NCBI RefSeq assembly: GCF_001949145.1
Contig: NW_019091750.1
Coordinates: 9,714-42,782, forward strand
Reading direction: 5' to 3'
From: Acanthaster planci
Lineage: Eukaryota > Echinodermata > Asteroidea > Valvatida > Acanthasteridae
DNA length: 33,069 nt
The position numbers and the translations under genes were made by a program. Under the pieces are notes generated by a model. The model made no database searches. It was not told the DNA's origin and saw only the letters and a list, made by a program, of their open reading frames with translations. This document shows, one piece after another, positions 18,869 to 26,392 of this stretch (positions are counted from its first letter, which is position 1; each line of letters opens with the position of its first letter).

Positions 18869-18901
18869 GCTGTAGTCGGGCTGCATAGGCTCGGCTATAG
18901 C
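18869..18901 (+). terminator. Hairpin directly after the capsid-like gene
   Basis: The arms GCTGTAGTCGGGC and GCTCGGCTATAGC pair over about 13 bases (three G-T pairs) around a short loop, flanked by AAAAA on the left and TTTTTT on the right. It starts four bases after the stop codon. Such a structure could define the transcript 3' end. Confidence 0.65.
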
Positions 18902-18935
18902 TTTTTTAAAGTTTAGTTATAATTAATCATCAACA

Positions 18936-19127
18936 ATGTTTGAATTAATTCAAGTTGTTGTTCAATTAGTTATTGCAATTAACTCGACTTATTATACATT
19001 TGAGTACATACGCGCAAAGCAAACGTTAAACAAATTTAAGAATCATATATTAAAATGGACGACATTAAAAGTATACTCGCTGACTCAAAAGTCGATGCAA
19101 AAACACCCGAACCCAAACCAAACGTAA
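18936..19127 (+). CDS. Short ORF with hydrophobic N-terminus, doubtful
   Basis: 63 codons. Residues 3-20 are hydrophobic (ELIQVVVQLVIAINSTYY) and could be a membrane segment or signal anchor; the rest is basic. The last third overlaps the start of the next conserved ORF (ATG 19055) in another frame, so the real protein may be shorter or this may be a broken frame. AT-rich sequence precedes it. Confidence 0.35.
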   Translation: MFELIQVVVQLVIAINSTYYTFEYIRAKQTLNKFKNHILKWTTLKVYSLTQKSMQKHPNPNQT

Positions 19128-19723
19128 AAGACAGACTCTCTTCAATCGTAGCATCTGGGAATCTAAGAAGTTCCTGGGCAAGGAATTTACAATAAAGGAA
19201 ATCGAATCGCTTAGCCCCAAGAACAGGGAAAATTATTCAACCTATACGAAGCGCGTTTCGGAAAAGAAATTGTAAATACACTGGGCAACGCGATTTTGAC
19301 TTATACACGCGTTTATTAGGCATTGCCTGTCCAATCGAATTTCTCGGTTTAATATCGATTTAAATTCAGAAGAAGATTTGACGAGAGACCTAAACAACGA
19401 CCCAATAATTAATCAAATTATGGGTCACTTTTTAAGCGACCTTGGCTGCAAGTACGGAATCAGTTATCTCCCCTGGGTCCACTTTAATTACGACTAAGCA
19501 CTTGGCTATCAATATAAACGCGTGTATTATAAACAAGATGTCAACGGAACAACAACCCACATCAGCACCGACTCCTGCGCTGAGCCCAGTAAAGACGCTG
19601 GTGAAAACGGTAACGAAAGTTAATAATCCGAAAGACGCCAAAAGTTCAAACCACAGCACAAGCGCCCAAAATTTTAGACATGGAATAAATTTAAAAATCA
19701 AGTTTAAAAATGGTGTATATTAA
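19055..19723 (+). pseudogene. Conserved Polinton structural-type ORF, broken
   Basis: The ATG at 19055 starts MDDIKSILADSKVDAKTPEP. After shifts near 19150 and 19240, blocks typical of a protein I know from other animal Polintons follow: KEFTIKEIESLSP, YTRLLG-like helices, then DLTRDLNNDPIINQIMGHFL (about 19377-19436). The last block is in yet another frame (19442-19723) and ends in a Pro/Ser/Thr-rich, basic tail (QQPTSAPTPALSPVKTLVK). The predicted product is helical with a disordered tail. Function unknown; its place after the capsid-like gene suggests a minor virion protein. Confidence 0.45.
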
Positions 19724-19726
19724 GAA

Positions 19727-19843
19727 ATGAGTAACGCAAAAGCAATCGATGTAAACGGGGTCGCAAACACAGTGTACCACGGCGCAGTTGTCAGTTTAAT
19801 ATCCATGGGTTATGTAATGTTATCAAACAAGCTATTTAATTAA
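19727..19843 (+). CDS. 38-residue small membrane protein
   Basis: An ATG three bases after the preceding stop opens 38 codons ending in TAA 19841-19843. The central segment VYHGAVVSLISMGYVMLSNK is hydrophobic enough for one membrane span. Small ORFs with a YHGAV-type segment occur at this place in other Polintons, to my recollection. The frame is intact. Confidence 0.45.
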   Translation: MSNAKAIDVNGVANTVYHGAVVSLISMGYVMLSNKLFN

Positions 19844-19920
19844 AATTAAACCGCCCGATCTAAATAAATTAATTTTATTTAATTTTATTAAATAATAAAC
19901 TCGTTTATTTTAAAGTAAAA
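19844..19920 (+). promoter_or_regulatory. AT-rich intergenic region before the next gene
   Basis: Over 80% A+T by eye, with repeated TTTAATTTTATTAAATAATAA words. Likely promoter of the gene starting at 19921. Confidence 0.3.
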
Positions 19921-20813
19921 ATGGCTGAAGGCGGCTGAAGGTGGATTCGATCCAGAGGAAATACCCTTAGGGGACACAAGAGACTAAAATTTAGTGAACG
20001 ACAACGATCTACACCTTGAAGGCTCTTTAGGTGAGCTCTCAAATTGAAACTTCTTTGGCACGCGGCTCGGTAAGGCCAAAATTAACCGTCGATCCAATAC
20101 CAGACACGGTAGACCTGAGCACATCTGCATCTTTAACTAAGCCAAGAGTGGAAAACTTTTACGAAAATTACCAAAAATTGGGTAGGACCGACGTACCGAG
20201 TCAATTGGTAAATTTGGACACAATAGCGGAACACGCCACAGCTGCGGCTGCCGATCAAATCAGTGAAATTGTACAAGAGCTCACAAAAGATAAACAATCG
20301 CAAACGGGTTCTCTTGGCGAAAGTAAACGGACGCAAACCGAAGGATTAAAGAGTTAGGCCAAAGAATTTGGTTGCTATTTCGAGAACAGGGCATTACGAT
20401 CGTGAGCATTTTAACGGCTTTCGGTTTAGCCGTCAGCACAATTGTAGCGAGCGTAGCCGCCAGCGTATCAAAAGGCTGCTGGGATGCCAGCACCAGAACC
20501 AGAAACATAGCCAGCTTTAACGCCAAAACCGGGGTCCGAGCCGACACCAGCGCCACCGTCAGAAGGCGCTATCGTCGATTGGATTAAACGGCAATTTTGG
20601 AATTTGGAGAATGTGTTGAAGAAACTAGGTTTAAAGGCGCTTGCGGCATTACTGGGAATAATTGGCAGTATTTTGGGTTGGATATTAAACGTGGCGAGTA
20701 AAGCGGTGGGATGGGTCGCAGAAAACGTGTGTCTCTGCAGGCGTTTTACTTTTGACGTACGTGACGTGACGTATGTAAATGGGTTTAACTTGGGCAAAAA
20801 ATTAAGCTTCTGA
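19921..20813 (+). pseudogene. Acidic-N-terminus protein with Gly/Ala-rich membrane C-terminus, broken
   Basis: Starts MAEGG at 19921 and breaks at once (TGA at about codon 6). The middle (20031-20357) keeps a 108-codon open frame with a helix-prone, charged tail (VQELTKDKQSQTGSLGESKR). The C-terminal half shows REQGITIVSILTAFGLAVST (about 20379-20438), a Pro-rich linker (PKPGSEPTPAPPSEG, about 20528-20572) and a second hydrophobic stretch (LGLKALAALLGIIGSILGW, about 20624-20683). The pattern of an acidic start plus two Gly/Ala-rich hydrophobic segments is shared with a conserved Polinton protein. A membrane-active virion protein is a reasonable guess only. Gene ends lie in the hairpin region shared with the opposing gene. 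Confidence 0.5.
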
Positions 20814-20835
20814 TTTCAATTGAAAACAGAAGCTT
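20804..20835. terminator. Hairpin between convergent Polinton genes
   Basis: AAGCTTCTG and CAGAAGCTT form a perfect stem extended by TTTCAATTGAAA pairing, followed by TTTTT on the + strand and preceded by A-rich sequence. It lies between the end of the + strand gene (about 20813) and the end of the - strand gene (20854), so it could terminate both. Confidence 0.7.
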
Positions 20836-20853
20836 TTTGTGCCTTTAATTTAT

Positions 20854-21484
20854 CTAAGTCAATAAATTGTACAACACAAACCCAAGTCCCACGAGTGCCA
20901 TCGTTCCAACCGTCAATGACAGTTTTTCTTCATTATGCGCGTCTTATGGTTTACGTTCTGGGCTAGGCGTTGAAACGGGTTTGACATTTGTGACAGGTGT
21001 TGAAATTGGCTCCACATTTGGGTTCGGTAAAATTGTTGGGCTGGGTTCTTTTTCTTCCGCTTGATCATCGGTTGAAATAACCCCGCAATTTAAACTCGTT
21101 GCATAACCGGTCTGCATGTCTTTGGTTGCGATTTGTAAATTGTTATTATAACCTTCAAACGTGCCAATGCATAAGTCCATATCGAAAGGAACCAGGTATA
21201 AACCGGACGCGACTACGAAATTTATCGGCGTTTTTGCATATTGTAGCGAATCTTGAAATTGATTAATCGATTGTTCGAGTTCGGGCTCTGAATTAATTAA
21301 AGACTCCACGATTGTGATAAATTCCCTTTGCGCGTCTAATTCCGGTGCCTTTTTTTAAAAACTGCCGCCCTTTCGTTGGCGATGCTTCTGCTTTTTAGTT
21401 GACTTGCCGTTCAAATTCTTCTTTACTCGTCGATTTACTTTCTTTCAATTTTGTCGTCGTACTTGACCTGATTGTCTCCTTCAT
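20854..21484 (-). pseudogene. Conserved helical ORF with C-terminal membrane segment, broken
   Basis: ATG at 21482-21484 (MKETIRSSTTTKLKESKSTS). After a shift the best-preserved part is the 121-codon frame 21309-20944: ESLINSEPELEQSINQFQDS, NFVVASGLYLVPFD, then GVISTDDQAEEKEP and a Pro/Ser-rich linker. Another shift leads to a hydrophobic C-terminus (VGTMALVGLGFVLYNLLT) ending at 20854. The layout of coiled-coil, globular part, linker and membrane anchor is seen in a conserved Polinton protein of unknown function. Confidence 0.5.
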
Positions 21485-21513
21485 TTCGTTAAAATTTTTA
21501 AGGTCGGATTAAA

Positions 21514-21860
21514 TTAGTACAATTCTTCCTGAGAGATATTGCCGTCTTCGATCACGTGAGAAACGTATTCGGCGATTGTATTTAATTTAGCGTCGGCAAG
21601 TACGCGAAATTCATCGAGTTTTTTGGTTTTATTAGCGTCGCGAAATTGCAGGGATTCCCACAGCCGCTGAAGTGGTGCCAATCACTTCTACGCTGTATTC
21701 CACGTAGTTGAGCGCGGTTAATACACGTTTAATCTTTTTGTTTTTTGGGTCTGCGATTTAATTTCTTATATCTTTTGAAGCCGGTAAATTTTTGTTGCGT
21801 TTGTTTGGTTTGATACCCAGTTAAATCTGGATACAAATTAGGCTGGTTATCCGTCGTCAT
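21514..21860 (-). pseudogene. Conserved small Polinton ORF, internally deleted
   Basis: ATG at 21858-21860, downstream of an AT-rich box (TATAAAATTTATATTTTAAAAG on the - strand). It begins MTTDNQPNLYPDLTGYQTKQ, then a basic stretch. After a shift YVEYSVEVIGTTSAAVGIP is followed by a jump, apparently a lost glycine-rich hydrophobic segment, to KLDEFRVLADAKLNTIAEYV and ISQEELY, ending at 21514. Relatives in animal Polintons have a long Gly/Ala hydrophobic domain between these two parts. Function unknown. Confidence 0.5.
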
Positions 21861-21877
21861 CTTTTAAAATATAAATT

Positions 21878-22213
21878 TTATATTTTTGCGACCAAGATAT
21901 TCAGCTCGATAATTAATCCGTCGTTTTTGTTTTGCAAAAGTCCGCCGTTCTGTGACCTAACGTAAAAAAGTTAACTCTCTGATATTTCTGGGCTGCAATT
22001 TTCGAAGCGTTTCAAAATCGCTGCGGAAATATCGATTCCTTGAAGTCACTTGCAATAGATCAAACGGTTGCCCGTTGTAAAAATAGTAATTGATGTCCAG
22101 TTGGGGGCAATAAATGTAAGCGAGTTTATTCCATTCCAAGGTGTAGCCTCTTTTCAAATACAACGTTTTTAAGTGAAATTACTTTATCGCCTTTTGAATT
22201 ATCGATGACATTT
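21878..22213 (-). pseudogene. Conserved Polinton ORF of unknown function
   Basis: Opens out of frame with the upstream gene (KNVIDNSKGDKVISLKNVVF, about 22213-22154) and shifts by one base into the frame 22163-21957. That frame reads NKLAYIYCPQLDINYYFYNG and FETLRKLQPRNIRELTFLR. A last shift reaches NDGLIIELNILVAKI and a stop at 21878. The alternation of beta-prone stretches would suit a small jelly-roll capsid protein, but I cannot show that. The order of parts suggests a protein of roughly 110 residues. Confidence 0.4.
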
Positions 22214-22219
22214 TTCAAT

Positions 22220-22659
22220 TTAAGTGTCTGTGGATTTTGACACAAATAAAGCGTGTGAGTCTCCGTCTTTATATTTATTTGCATCTTCGTTGAAATGTTT
22301 ATCTGAGACTTGAAATACTCGATTTACGGTTTTGTGGGTTCTTTTGTCACGTTGTGATAACACACGGCAATTACCGCCTTTAGCGGCTTGCCTCTGGAAA
22401 TTTTACCTACTAAAATTTGATTAACTTGATATTCTATGAGATTCGCTTGCTCGGGTGTTAATTTAATGTCCAGTTCTTGAAATGTTTTGCCAGTTTTCGA
22501 TTTTGGCTTTTTATAAACGAAACACTGATTATATTTGCCGCTTACATTTTCTGCCTCGTCTGAGTAAATGGAACATTATACCAATCCACAATCACGACAC
22601 ACGAGTTTATAATCTATTTCCATTTTATTTGTACATGCGCACGGGTCTTCTTTATCCAT
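22220..22659 (-). pseudogene. TFIIB-like zinc-ribbon/cyclin-fold protein
   Basis: ATG at 22657-22659 inside CCATGG. The N-terminus has a zinc-ribbon pattern CAC...VCRDCG (Cys pairs at residues 7/9 and 21/24) of the sort found in TFIIB and viral late transcription factors. After a TAA at about codon 28 the same frame continues with FQELDIKLTPEQANLIEYQV and SRGKPLKAVIAVCYHNVTKE, which resembles a cyclin-fold helix pair of TFIIB. After a shift comes KTVNRVFQVSDKHFNE, like the end of that repeat. The product would recruit RNA polymerase to promoters. I recall similar proteins in other Polintons and large DNA viruses. Stop at 22220. Confidence 0.5.
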
Positions 22660-22694
22660 GGTGGTAATATATTTAAAGTGACGTAATAATTAAC

Positions 22695-22720
22695 CTCGGT
22701 TATTCCTGAGAATAACCGAG
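22695..22720. terminator. Perfect 11-bp hairpin in intergenic gap
   Basis: CTCGGTTATTC and GAATAACCGAG pair perfectly around the four-base loop CTGA. It lies 33 bp after the stop of the - strand gene 22754-23503 and before the zinc-ribbon gene, inside AT-rich sequence. Confidence 0.75.
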
Positions 22721-22753
22721 TTTAAAATTAATTTATAAGTTAATTATTCAAAT

Positions 22754-23503
22754 TTAATCCACCTTTAATTTCACGAAGGGGCCTAATTCAGATTCAGATT
22801 TAGAACGCCCAAATCCGCTAAACACTCGCAATGCCGTCTTATTTGAAATTAGTCCGTCATTTCTAATCTTCAACAGAGCCGTCGGAACCGTGTATCTAAC
22901 GCTGGCGCCGCAAGAAAGCGAATAGTGGGTTCCGTAATACACGTCTCTTGGATAAATGAATGACTGGGCATCGCATCTCTTATTTATAAATTTCTCGATA
23001 TTCGACGAGTCGATGGGTCGCTTTTTATGGTCAAATAACAAGGCGTGAGAATCAATTTTAACGTACATGCGATTTTTGTTGGTGTACGGCGTTTTAACGA
23101 CATATTCAATTTTATTTGAATCTTCAATGTCGCGACTGGCTTTGTAAGTGTTTATCGTGCACGATGGAATAATGCTCTTGCTTTCGGCGTGTTTTTCAAT
23201 AAATTCGTAAGCTGCTAAATTTATATTGTTTAGTACACGCACCATACGCCTTTGCAATTAATAGCAAATATGACGACCCACGATATTTTCAGCAGTTTTA
23301 TCTCGCGTGCCATATTTGTACACGGGATTTATACCATAACACATCGAGTCTGGCATCATAATTAATAAACGCTTTTGTTGGCCTTCGTGGGAATAATAAA
23401 TGGTTGAGCAGCATTGACTTACGTGTGTGCTGTCTTTAATCACCGGATTTGAAACTTGCGTCAAAAGGACCGTAGGTGATATTGGGATCGCTATTGCCGG
23501 CAT
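22754..23503 (-). pseudogene. About 250-residue Polinton ORF with one in-frame stop
   Basis: One continuous frame from the ATG at 23501-23503 to TAA at 22754-22756, broken only by TAA at 23258-23260. The first part carries LLTQVSNPVIKDSTHVSQCC and DSMCYGINPVYKYGTRDKTA. The second part carries YVVKTPYTNKNRMYVKIDSH and YGTHYSLSCGASVRYTVPTA. It is beta-strand-rich with seven or so cysteines and no membrane segment. I do not recognise the family. This is the best-preserved long gene of the element, so it may have been lost last or be under less deletion pressure. A minor capsid protein (single jelly roll) is one candidate; a non-structural role is equally possible. Confidence 0.6.
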
Positions 23504-23562
23504 TGAGACGCTCGTGGTCGTCAGTTACGATGTAAATGTGGGTTGATATGGTTTTGTTTTTT

Positions 23563-24110
23563 TTAGCTTTGTCCAAAATTTTTCTCACTTTTATTCACCA
23601 AATCGGCCGCGTCTATTAACTCGGGTGGAATTTCTACTTTAATTAAATCTTCAACGTCAATGTCGTATTCTATAAATTTAGACGTGGAATAAGGCGGTAG
23701 TTCGTTTTCTTGCATGTGCCTAAGCTTTTTATGCTTGCCATCCACGAGCACCACGTGATCCATTCCTTCCAGCTCGAAACAATTTACGCAGCAGGTGCAA
23801 GCGGTACAACCAAAACATTCTATACAACTGCCGCACTCGTAACAGTCTTTGCAGCTGGTCAAGGCACTTGAATTTTGACAGTCGTATGACGCAATTTATA
23901 CATCTGCCGCATTCGTCGCAAAACGCGCAATTGTTACATTAAGTGCAGTCGTTACATTTATAACACACGTGACACTCTTTACAATCGGAGCATTCATATA
24001 AACAGTCACAATTTAAACAGCGCGAGCAACCGCATGAATCTACCAAGTCAATCGAGTTTGGTCTTGTCTTGGCAAAAATAACAATTTGCATTTGTTTTAT
24101 GGTCTATCAT
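23563..24110 (-). pseudogene. CxxC-repeat cysteine-rich protein
   Basis: ATG at 24108-24110 (MIDHKTNANCYFCQDKTKLD). After a shift a run of cysteine pairs begins: CGCSRCLNCDCLYECSDCKE, then CHVCYKC, a TAA, CAFCDECGRCINC. After another shift the intact 99-codon frame continues with SCKDCYECGSCIECFGCTAC and CTCCVNC, followed by an acidic C-terminal domain (IEYDIDVEDLIKVEIPPELI). The Cys residues recur every three positions (C-x2-C-x2-C), more than 30 in total. The pattern suggests metal clusters or a disulphide-linked coil. Function unknown to me. Confidence 0.6.
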
Positions 24111-24139
24111 GTCTTTTAATATATTTGTATTGTTTCTAT

Positions 24140-24349
24140 TCATTTTTCATTTTTTAAGCGACGCATAAATCTTTGTTTGCCGGTCTTGGTCTTTCTAACC
24201 AAACAGACGCGGTGCTTTTGGTTTTGCACGTCCAGCTTTGCCTGCTCGATTAAATCTCGTTGCGTTTCGTAGCCGTTGACAATTAGCCAAGCCGCGTGAA
24301 CGCCGACTAATTTAGCGTATTCAAATTTTGTGACTAAAGTTAGGGCCAT
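24140..24349 (-). CDS. RPB6-like RNA polymerase subunit homologue, small
   Basis: 69 codons, intact, ATG at 24347-24349, about 20 bp inside the right inverted repeat. Residues 7-20 (TKFEYAKLVGVHAA) match the signature start of RPB6/omega (T-K-[YF]-E-x-A-[RK]-x-[LV]-G-x-x-A). After a variable loop, DLIEQAKLDVQNQKHRVCLV followed by RKTKTGKQR aligns with the second RPB6 helix and strand (D-P-L-x-x-A-x-x-E-L-x-x-x-K-I-P-x-x-I-x-R). RPB6 is shared by eukaryotic RNA polymerases I-III and encoded by large DNA viruses. In a Polinton it could modify host polymerase. The length is shorter than cellular RPB6 because the acidic N-terminal tail is missing, as in viral forms. Confidence 0.6.
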   Translation of the reverse strand: MALTLVTKFEYAKLVGVHAAWLIVNGYETQRDLIEQAKLDVQNQKHRVCLVRKTKTGKQRFMRRLKNEK

Positions 24350-24369
24350 TTCACTTTTAGAGAAATGTC

Positions 24370-24653
24370 AAAAAATTTATCTCAATTTTCCCGGAGCGCT
24401 CGGGACGAGAGTTATTTTTCTAGAGGGGGAAAGTCCCCCGGTGAATTCCCCTTTTGGGTTTGGGCTCCACGAGTTGAGTCACGAGTTCGGTCACGAGTTT
24501 TGGAAAGCCCGTTTTTAGGCACACGAGGCCAAGGTCGCGCACGCAAGTTAGGCACCAAATTTTGTGCGTGAGCCGCGAGAAGTTGGAAAAGTCCCTTCTG
24601 GTCTGGGCAGAGTAAAATCCCTGCTGGTCCAGAACTCTCCCACTCCTACCACT
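24370..24653 (-). repeat. Polinton right terminal inverted repeat
   Basis: Reverse complement of 13475-13763; the outer end is CTCCTACCACT. The first - strand gene starts about 20 bp inside it, so its promoter must lie in or at the edge of the repeat. Confidence 0.9.
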
Positions 24654-24658
24654 CACCC
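24654..24658. repeat. Polinton target-site duplication, right
   Basis: CACCC directly follows the right inverted repeat and equals 13470-13474. Confidence 0.7.
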
Positions 24659-26068
24659 TCCAGAAGCGCCGCCATTGTTCGGCCGCGCGTTTTGTGCACA
24701 AACAATGCGCGATGTCCTATCCAGTCGATACAATGGAGATCAATCTCGCCTCCATCCAAACAATATGCAGCAAGGTATGAGACGGAGAGAACCCCCCTGC
24801 TTTATGTTGGTCATTGTCTCGCAGGAATCTGGGGAATTCCTTTCAGACATCTTGGGGAATGTGTTAACTAACAATAGTCTGGAATGTGTATAGGGATTGG
24901 ACATGTTGGGGGGTACCCCTCGGTTTCATTTCTTGCTGGATATTATCCAAACTAAGCCCGCAGTATGGGGATGTTTGTTAAAGAAACACCCCAAAATGAA
25001 AGACACGTGAACTCGCGCGCAGAAATACAACCATTTGGTGGAATGCACCCTTTTAATATCACCTCGATTGACAGCTTTGCAGTAAAATTGGCCCAAAACC
25101 AAGATCTATCCAAAGTAGAGAAAGCAAATCCAAAAATTTGATACGACTTCTTGATTTTCCTGAAGAAAGATAATACAGTTTGTCTGTTGCCGCTGAATGT
25201 GGCAGTGTTTTGTGTGCAATGACAATTCTATTTAGTAAACAAACGGAGAAATCAAACATCTTCTGTAAAACTGCGGGACACAGATTAGAAAAAACTACCA
25301 GAAAGAGGACTAACACACGGAATTGCTCATTGGAACTTTTTTTGTTTCCGTTTCCCGGCTTTTTGGAAGACAAAATGTCCTTTCAGGCCTTTTTCCAGTT
25401 ACTTTAGTACGGAATAGTCAAGAAGCCCCTCCAAAGAGACATGATAGACATTCCTCTGATCTTTGGCTGTAACTGTTACTGTTTTGAAAACTTCCAAAGA
25501 CTAAACTGCTGATTTTCTCCACCCGTAAATAAAAATGCACTAAAAATGAACATAGCGTTCCCTTCTGGTCTCAACGGTTGCCATGGGCACCGCATCTTGT
25601 CTTTCCAGGTTGCATTACCCCAAAATACGTGCACATTTAGAAAACATTTGAAACCGGACGGAAAAATGCCTGTCGACTCCCGTGAAGGGGTTGGCCTCCA
25701 TTTTTTTCACGAAAAATTCAAGATTATGGCCAGAAAACAACTTTTCGTTTCAATTTTATGCGGGTTAGCAGCGATTTTTTTTTAATTCTTCTCTCCCCGA
25801 AGATACCCCTGAAATAAAACTGAGCGCTCATTTGTGAATGTAGCCGCCCGTCTCTATTCAAAATAAGTCAGCGAATTGGGGCTTTTTGTGAAAGAATTAC
25901 CCCGAACAGGAAACTATCAGCCTGTAATTAAGAAATAATAGAAACATCGCTGTATTCAGTAATGATTATGGCCTGTCATACTGTAAAAATCCCGTGGAAT
26001 CACTAAATATTAATTAGCTGGGGCGCAGAATTTTCAGGTCGTTTATGCTGCAATATATAGAGTTATGT
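24659..26068. other. Non-coding DNA between Polinton and Penelope element
   Basis: No gene recognised. It contains the second copy of the 37-bp dispersed repeat (24708-24744) and several ACCCCxxAA words. The ORFs at 25059-25407 overlap in antisense and show no domain. Confidence 0.5.
24708..24744 (-). repeat. Dispersed 37-bp repeat, copy 2 (inverted)
   Basis: Reverse complement matches 11231-11267 at 33 of 37 positions. The two copies flank the Polinton in opposite orientation, outside its inverted repeats. Confidence 0.7.
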
Positions 26069-26392
26069 TTACACGGGTACATGACCAATAATGCATAGAC
26101 AATGGCGGGCCTTGCACTTCTCGAACTCCCGGCGGTAACGGCGGTCGATATGCTGGGTGAGGTGGGCACGGTCAGCTTTACTGAAGGTGGACTGGATCTG
26201 GGCCAAAGTGGAGTCCACCTTGGCCTCGATGGTCTTCTTCGTGGCTCTGGTCAGGTGTATTCTCTCACGTAGAAAACGAAGAGAGGCTGTCTCTGCTGCT
26301 TTCAGGGCTCCCTTGGTGCGGACCGGAGGTTTGACCCTAAGGTCCTTGGGAACCACCGAGTTCTTGATGCAACGGACAAGGAAGGTCAGGTG
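26069..26392 (-). pseudogene. Penelope ORF N-terminal part, inverted
   Basis: Read right to left: VNHLTFLVRCIKNSVVPKDL, RVKPPVRTKGALKAAETASL, RERIHLTRATKKTIEAKVDS, then DRRYRREFEKCKARH, ending at 26069. This basic, helical region (RCxKNxVxPKxLRxKPP) is the usual start of Penelope-like proteins, ahead of the RT. Because the + strand ORF starts later in the protein, this segment is the missing N-terminus in reversed orientation. The first codons in the frame (upstream of 26392) read across the junction and are not native. Confidence 0.7.

Larger units (their letters stand above)
13475..24653. mobile_element. Maverick/Polinton virus-like DNA transposon, decayed, 11.2 kb
   Basis: Bounded by inverted repeats of about 285 bp that begin AGT and end ACT, and by the duplicated target CACCC (13470-13474 and 24654-24658; the sixth base T is ambiguous). 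Polintons are known for 6-bp duplications, terminal 5'-AG and long inverted repeats. The gene content fits: protein-primed polymerase B, a retroviral-type integrase, a capsid-like protein and a series of small ORFs I recognise from other animal Polintons. Intact relatives are usually 15-20 kb, so this copy has lost several kilobases: the polymerase catalytic core, probably the rear of the capsid gene, and no ATPase or protease is visible. An 831-bp foldback element has inserted into the integrase. Most genes carry stops or shifts. Confidence 0.9.

Noticed and set aside
20752-20780. Tandem TGACGT words as CREB/ATF sites
   Set aside because: They lie in the decayed 3' end of a coding region and have no gene start nearby.
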